This document shows positions 6,104 to 9,531 of a stretch of 9,531 nt of DNA, piece by piece (position 1 is the first letter of the stretch; the number at the start of each line of letters is the position of its first letter). The DNA is from CAZVYN01 sp964631125 (GTDB taxonomy: Bacteria > Eisenbacteria > RBG-16-71-46 > CAIMUX01), in the NCBI GenBank assembly GCA_964631125.1, contig CAZVYN010000110.1:1-9531 (forward strand), read 5' to 3'. The notes under the pieces are model-generated. The model was not told the origin of the DNA and did no database searches. It saw nothing but the letters and a program-made list of their open reading frames with translations. The translations under genes were made by a program, and so were the position numbers.

Positions 6104-8601
6104 CCGCGCGCCGAAACCAGGTTTACGAAGAGACGGTAAGCGCCCGGGACGGCCGCCGGGAGCTGCCGGAAGAACGCGTACCCTGTGTAGATGAAGATCC
6201 CGTTTCCGTGGCGCGCCCACAGAAGCCCGCCGGTCGCCGCCTTCTCTCCGGGGTCAGCGGAGGAGAGCACGGTCTGGTACTCCGGCCCCCACTCGGCGCC
6301 GAAGTAGAGTCCCCGTTCTTGCACCCACCCTTCGAAGTCCTCCGCGGTGATCCGATTCGGCGTGTTCAGAAGCGGGCTGGCGGGATCGGTGAATTCGACC
6401 GGCGCATCCTCGACCGTCACCCGGTCCCGTCCGAGCTTCAGGGCATAGGGCGCGAACTCTTGATGAAGCGTCTGATCGGCGGTGTTGTACTGGACGACGA
6501 GCGTTCCGCCGCGCTCCACGTATTCGAGCAGCCGTCGCGCGCTGCGTTTGAGCGGATCGCGCGAGTTGTACGCGCGCACACCCACCACGATGGCGTCGTA
6601 GCCGGAGAGATCGTTCGAGGCGAGATCCGCATCGTCGAGGAGCGTGACGCGGTAGCCGGCCTGGGCGAGCGCCGCGGGAACGTCGTCCCCCGGGCCCATG
6701 ACATAGCCGATGGCTTCGCCCACCCGCGCGAGCTCGAGCCGCACGACTTGGCCGGATGCCTCCGGGAAGATCGTCTGGATAGGGATGTGCGGATAGTCGA
6801 TCACGGTCATCCCGCGCGCGTAGGTGCGCCCTTCGGCGGAGAACTCCGCGCGAATCGCGCCGCCTTCTGGACCGGGCGTCACTTGGAAGACGATCTCTCG
6901 CCCGGGCCCGGGAAGTAGATAGACCTGCTGCGTGATCGGGTCGGACCGCCAACCGGGAGGCAGGATCAGACGCGCGCCTCCCTGGGCGGCTTCGCGAGCC
7001 TCCAGGCGAAGGCGAACGGGACGGGGTGAGGCGTCGGGGAAGAGATAGACCCGCTCATCCAGCGCCAGCGTCACCTCGGGAACGATCACGACCGGCCGGT
7101 AGAGTTCGCCGCGAACGCGATCGACCCACCGGTACTGGACGGGGACCGTGTAGTCGATCGACTGTCCGAAGGCGGACAAGGTGAACGTGACGCCCAGCGG
7201 CGCCTCGTTCTCCGGCGTTCCGATGAGCGTTGGTTCGGCGACGCGATGTAAGCCTCCTTCGACCGGCTGTCTCAGCCAGTAGGGCTGGCTCACCTGCCAG
7301 TCCAGTTGCGACGGGACGAGGGTCCGGAGCGGGAGGGTCAACGGCCGGTTTTCCACGAGCAGCGAGTCGAGTTCGCGAGTGAGCCCGGGCGTGGCGGATC
7401 GAATCGCGGTCAGTCGGAAAGAAGCGTTCGACCGGTTGATCGCGGTGACGGCGACCTGAAGGGAATCGCCCGGGGCGAACGTGTATTGCGAGGCCACCGC
7501 CTCGATCCAAAGTCCGGCGCACGAACGGATGACGTCGTCGAGTTCCCACGCCTTGTGGTCGAGCAGCACCGCATAGCGCGGGCCGGCGGACGCGCTCAGG
7601 CGTCCCAAGGCCGCTCGCGCCTGCATGAGCTCGGGGAGACTGGCCGAAGGATCGCTGGGGTCATACGCTTCGAGGATGCGCTTCAGCGGCGCGCCGACGT
7701 CGGCGCCTCCGGGGATCCGGTTCCAGGTGAGATCGACCTGCTCGAAGATGTCCGTCGTGGCCGGCTCGCCGCTGATCAGCTTCAGATAGTTCGTGGACGT
7801 TCCGCGACGCTCGGCCGAGCCGAATCCCTGACTCTTGTGCATGCTCCGGCTCTCGCCGGCGAGTTCCGTGTAGGAGCGGCCGAGGAGCGCGTTGTACGCG
7901 CCGAGATCGACCGTGAGGAACTCGCGCGCACTCTCGGCCGAAGGGGGCGCCATCCAGTTGAAGTAGTTCCAGAGCAGACGTGTCGGTTTCCACGGGGCCA
8001 GCGTGTCGAGCTGCTCCGGAAACCTCTGGGGGTCGCCGGCGGCCTCGAACGCGTCGACCGCGAGGAACGCCGAGGCGGTGTGGTGTCCGTGGCGCCCCTC
8101 GCCGGTCGTGGGAAAGCGCATCACGATGACGTCGGGCTGGAAGGTGCGGATCACGCGGACGACGTCGCCGAGGACCGCCTCGCGTCCCCACTTGTCGAGC
8201 GTCTCCTCGGGTCCCTTCGAATAGCCGAAGTCGACCGCGCGGGTGAAGAACTGCTCGGCCCCGTCGATCCTGCGGACGGCGAGGAGTTCGTGCGTGCGGA
8301 TCACCCCGAGGAGGTCGCCCTGCTCGTCACCGACGAGGTTCTGACCACCGTCCCCCCGAGTGAGCGAGAGGTACCCGGTGCGCACCAGTTCTTCGTTCTC
8401 GAGCCAGGTGAGCATGGCCGTGTTCTCGTCATCAGGGTGCGCGGCGATGAAGAGAACCGAGCCGACGACGGTGAGCTTCTGGATGGCGAGCTGCAGCGCG
8501 GCGGCGTCGAGGGGACTGGGGGGACCATCGGAGGCGCTCGCCACGCCGAGAAGGTTTGCAAAGAGCATGGGAAGCACGGCCAAACGGAACGCGACGCGCA
8601 C
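6100..8601 (-). CDS. Secreted PIG-L family deacetylase with C-terminal ThuA/amidotransferase-like domain
   Basis: An 833-residue protein with a signal peptide (1-24, ending GVASASDG). The PIG-L/LmbE zinc-dependent N-deacetylase domain is about 45-230: AAHPDDE (53-59) supplies the zinc His/Asp and the catalytic Asp, and GEGRHGHHTAS (167-177) supplies the HxxH zinc ligand (His171/His174). The middle (about 370-610) looks beta-rich, including APGDSLQVAVTAINRSNASF (376-395), which resembles NEW3-like sandwich domains. The C-terminus (about 640-830) has a Rossmann-like pattern (DLSGYDAIVVGVRAYNSRD, 664-682; LLEYVERGGTLVVQYNTAD, 691-709) of the ThuA/class-I amidotransferase-like kind. Family enzymes remove acetyl groups from N-acetylated sugars or related amides; this one acts outside the cytoplasm on an unknown substrate. 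The GTG start at 8601 is fixed by GAGGAGGAG five bases upstream and by the signal peptide. Confidence 0.92.
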   Translation of the reverse strand: MRVAFRLAVLPMLFANLLGVASASDGPPSPLDAAALQLAIQKLTVVGSVLFIAAHPDDENTAMLTWLENEELVRTGYLSLTRGDGGQNLVGDEQGDLLGVIRTHELLAVRRIDGAEQFFTRAVDFGYSKGPEETLDKWGREAVLGDVVRVIRTFQPDVIVMRFPTTGEGRHGHHTASAFLAVDAFEAAGDPQRFPEQLDTLAPWKPTRLLWNYFNWMAPPSAESAREFLTVDLGAYNALLGRSYTELAGESRSMHKSQGFGSAERRGTSTNYLKLISGEPATTDIFEQVDLTWNRIPGGADVGAPLKRILEAYDPSDPSASLPELMQARAALGRLSASAGPRYAVLLDHKAWELDDVIRSCAGLWIEAVASQYTFAPGDSLQVAVTAINRSNASFRLTAIRSATPGLTRELDSLLVENRPLTLPLRTLVPSQLDWQVSQPYWLRQPVEGGLHRVAEPTLIGTPENEAPLGVTFTLSAFGQSIDYTVPVQYRWVDRVRGELYRPVVIVPEVTLALDERVYLFPDASPRPVRLRLEAREAAQGGARLILPPGWRSDPITQQVYLLPGPGREIVFQVTPGPEGGAIRAEFSAEGRTYARGMTVIDYPHIPIQTIFPEASGQVVRLELARVGEAIGYVMGPGDDVPAALAQAGYRVTLLDDADLASNDLSGYDAIVVGVRAYNSRDPLKRSARRLLEYVERGGTLVVQYNTADQTLHQEFAPYALKLGRDRVTVEDAPVEFTDPASPLLNTPNRITAEDFEGWVQERGLYFGAEWGPEYQTVLSSADPGEKAATGGLLWARHGNGIFIYTGYAFFRQLPAAVPGAYRLFVNLVSARG

Positions 8602-8606
8602 GGGTT

Positions 8607-8615
8607 CTCCTCCTC
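8607..8615 (-). promoter_or_regulatory. Ribosome binding site of the PIG-L deacetylase gene
   Basis: GAGGAGGAG on the minus strand, with its 3' end five bases from the GTG at 8601. It supports a GTG start in preference to the internal ATG (codon 12) that would shorten the signal peptide. Confidence 0.75.
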
Positions 8616-8671
8616 GGGAAAGTGTCGTGCGGGATCTTAGCCGGTGCCGACGGAATTGACTCGAGCGGACT

Positions 8672-8688
8672 CGGCGCCGAGGGCGCCG
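8672..8688 (-). terminator. GC hairpin after the unknown minus-strand gene tail
   Basis: CGGCGCC, loop CTC, GGCGCCG: a perfect seven-pair stem starting four bases after the stop codon at 8692-8694, embedded with a 12-base palindrome CTCGGCGCCGAG (8670-8681). No T tract follows, so efficient intrinsic termination is doubtful. It lies in the leader region of the PIG-L operon, where it might alternatively affect that transcript. Confidence 0.35.
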
Positions 8689-8691
8689 GGG

Positions 8692-8750
8692 TTACTGCTT
8701 CTTCTGCTTCTCGATCTCGGATTCCTCGCCTGTCGGGTTGGGACAGCGCT
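8692..8750 (-). pseudogene. C-terminal tail of an unrecognised minus-strand gene
   Basis: On the minus strand a frame reads QRCPNPTGEESEIEKQKKQ and stops at TAA 8694-8692. A Glu/Lys/Gln-rich ending like this is a typical soluble-protein C-terminus. It is followed at once by a GC hairpin. Upstream the frame runs into the IS3-family remnant, which suggests the rest of the gene was lost at that junction (about 8750). The family cannot be identified from 19 residues, and chance is possible. Confidence 0.35.
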
Positions 8751-8753
8751 GGG

Positions 8754-8957
8754 GGGCTCGTCTACCACTCTGACCGCGGAAGCACCTACGCGGCTGGGGA
8801 CGTTCGCGATGAACTCGAGCTGCATGGGTACGAGAAGATCTCCGACGCGATGGCCGACGTGTTCAGCTGCATCGAGATGTTCTCCAATCCGCGACGCCTG
8901 CATTCACACCTCGGGTCCGTCAGTCCGGTCGACTTCGAGACAACCCCGGTCAACTAA
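8754..8957 (+). pseudogene. IS3-family transposase (OrfB, DDE integrase) remnant
   Basis: The frame contains GLVYHSDRGSTYAAGDVRDE, matching the IS3-family GL(I/V)HHSDRGSQYAS..YR motif with the second catalytic Asp, and then ADVFSCIEMFSNPRRLHSHL with GSVSPVDFE, matching the C-terminal (I/F)EYIE.FYN..R.HS.LGY.SP..FE block. Between them, after ELHG, the normal segment with CYDNAVxESFF, which carries the catalytic Glu, is missing: about 30 residues are cut out in frame. The N-terminal half with the first Asp is absent too. It is therefore inactive. The stop is TAA 8955-8957. It lies between the PIG-L operon leader and the exosortase gene. Confidence 0.8.
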
Positions 8958-8989
8958 ACTGTCTGTCCATTGTTTCGGGGCAAGCCCAG
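8958..8989 (+). repeat. Probable right terminal end of the IS3-family remnant
   Basis: Directly after the transposase stop, the sequence ACTGTCTGTCC..TTTCGGGGCAAGCCCAG has the look of an IS3-family right end (a short spacer after the stop with a GGGG/CCC-containing terminal repeat). I do not find the matching left repeat (reverse complement, beginning CTGGGCTTGCCCC) between 8640 and 8750, consistent with loss of the left part of the element. No target duplication can be shown. Confidence 0.4.
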
Positions 8990-9096
8990 AACGTTTGCGT
9001 GGTCGCCTCCGAGTCACGCGATGGTTCAAGCATGTGTTATGGTTTTTTCCGCCCACGCCGCATCGATCGAGTTGGGACCCCGCGTCTGGAGACCCC

Positions 9097-9531
9097 GTGG
9101 AAGTGGCAGCCCGAGATCAGAGGGGGACCGATAGGGTCGCCTCCACGAAGTTTCGGCATCGACTGACGTTGGTCGTATTGATCGCTACCCTGGCCGCCGT
9201 GTACTGGGACATCGCCGCCGAGTGGGTGCGCGACTGGATCCGCGACCCGAACTACGCTCACGGATTCCTGATCCCGCCGATCTGCGCGTATCTGCTCTGG
9301 AAGAACCGGGGACAGTTTGAGCACGCGCCCGGGTCTCCCTCGATGGCGGGCCTTGTTGGAATCCTGGTAGCCGCGGCTTTGCTCATCGTCGGTTCCGCGG
9401 GAGCCGAGGTGTTCACCCAGCGGGTCAGCTTCGTGCTCTTCCTGTCATCGCTCGTGCTGTACTTACGCGGCTGGCGGGCGTTCCGAATCACGGCGTTTCC
9501 GTTCGCGTTTCTGTTCCTGGCCATTCCCCTC
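9097..9531 (+). CDS. Exosortase (EpsH/XrtA-like), N-terminal part, cut by the window edge
   Basis: 145 codons are visible and the frame is open at the right edge. After a basic lead (TKFRHRLTLVV) come hydrophobic helices: about 22-38, then the family signature VRDWIRDPNYAHGFLIPPIC (44-63) with AYLLWKNR (64-71), then helices at about 84-103, 109-124 and 132-145. Exosortases are polytopic membrane transpeptidase-like proteases that recognise PEP-CTERM or related C-terminal sorting tags on exported proteins, and they often sit near exopolysaccharide genes. The catalytic Cys, Arg and His lie further on and are outside the window. The start GTG 9097 is preceded by GGAG (9088-9091) with a five-base gap; GTG 9103 and GTG 9034 are in-frame alternatives. 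The 107 bases between the IS remnant and this start contain no recognisable gene. Confidence 0.85.
   Translation, partial: MEVAARDQRGTDRVASTKFRHRLTLVVLIATLAAVYWDIAAEWVRDWIRDPNYAHGFLIPPICAYLLWKNRGQFEHAPGSPSMAGLVGILVAAALLIVGSAGAEVFTQRVSFVLFLSSLVLYLRGWRAFRITAFPFAFLFLAIPL

Noticed and set aside
6088..6918. A 276-codon plus-strand frame across the end of the PIG-L gene and the small TM gene
   Set aside because: Antisense shadow with biased composition; the minus strand carries coupled genes with clear features.
7306..8640. A 444-codon plus-strand open frame opposite the PIG-L gene
   Set aside because: Arg/Glu/Gly-rich antisense shadow of a strongly supported gene; no domain and no ribosome site.
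9021..9060. ATG at 9021 or GTG at 9034 as promoter-proximal starts of the exosortase, and TGTTAT as a -10 box
   Set aside because: ATG 9021 is out of frame. GTG 9034 lacks a ribosome site and would add a proline-rich lead not expected for the family. No matching -35 was seen for TGTTAT.
1..9531. CRISPR array, tRNA or rRNA genes, riboswitch or origin
   Set aside because: No regularly spaced repeats, no tRNA-like cloverleaf with a conserved T-loop, and no rRNA-like segments were noticed on reading; short or diverged RNAs could be missed by eye.

Overview
GC-rich bacterial DNA from an organism that secretes proteins and carries exosortase-type sorting. The gene set (PknB-like kinase remnant with the ADRYRVESELGRG / RFLREIEMAA style, DUF2911 protein, secreted PIG-L deacetylase with a Na+/solute symporter, DUF6596-type sigma remnant, exosortase) resembles uncultured Gemmatimonadota, Eisenbacteria or Acidobacteriota-like lineages. 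This is an inference from gene style and not a placement.

Layout. (1) Positions 1-55 hold the 3' end of an unrecognised plus-strand gene. (2) A minus-strand cluster runs from 3094 down to 188: a cytoplasmic Asp-box (BNR) beta-propeller protein, a MoaD/ThiS-type ubiquitin-like protein ending in Gly-Gly, and an arylsulfotransferase-like beta-propeller protein. The last is fused in frame behind a broken protein-kinase N-lobe. Directly upstream, and overlapping the propeller start by ATGA, is the C-terminal remnant of an ECF sigma factor of the DUF6596 class. (3) A plus-strand secreted DUF2911 protein follows (3410-4273). (4) A second minus-strand operon, 8601 down to 4227, encodes a secreted PIG-L-family deacetylase with a C-terminal ThuA/amidotransferase-like domain, a 42-residue single-TM protein and an SSS-family symporter. 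All three are joined by 4-base stop/start overlaps. Its 3' end overlaps the 3' end of the DUF2911 gene. (5) Positions 8692-8989 are debris: the tail of an unknown minus-strand gene abutting an IS3-family transposase remnant. (6) The window ends in the N-terminal half of an exosortase (9097 onward).

How the genes may work together. The PIG-L/small TM/symporter operon looks like an extracytoplasmic deacylation-and-uptake unit: the secreted enzyme releases a small product and the symporter, probably with the small protein as a subunit, imports it. The propeller/ubiquitin-like pair looks like a compact cytosolic unit whose activating enzyme would have to be encoded elsewhere. A striking theme is gene decay by in-frame excision. 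The kinase fragment has lost its glycine-rich loop and the transposase fragment has lost its catalytic Glu segment, yet both keep an open frame, and only the tail of the sigma factor survives.
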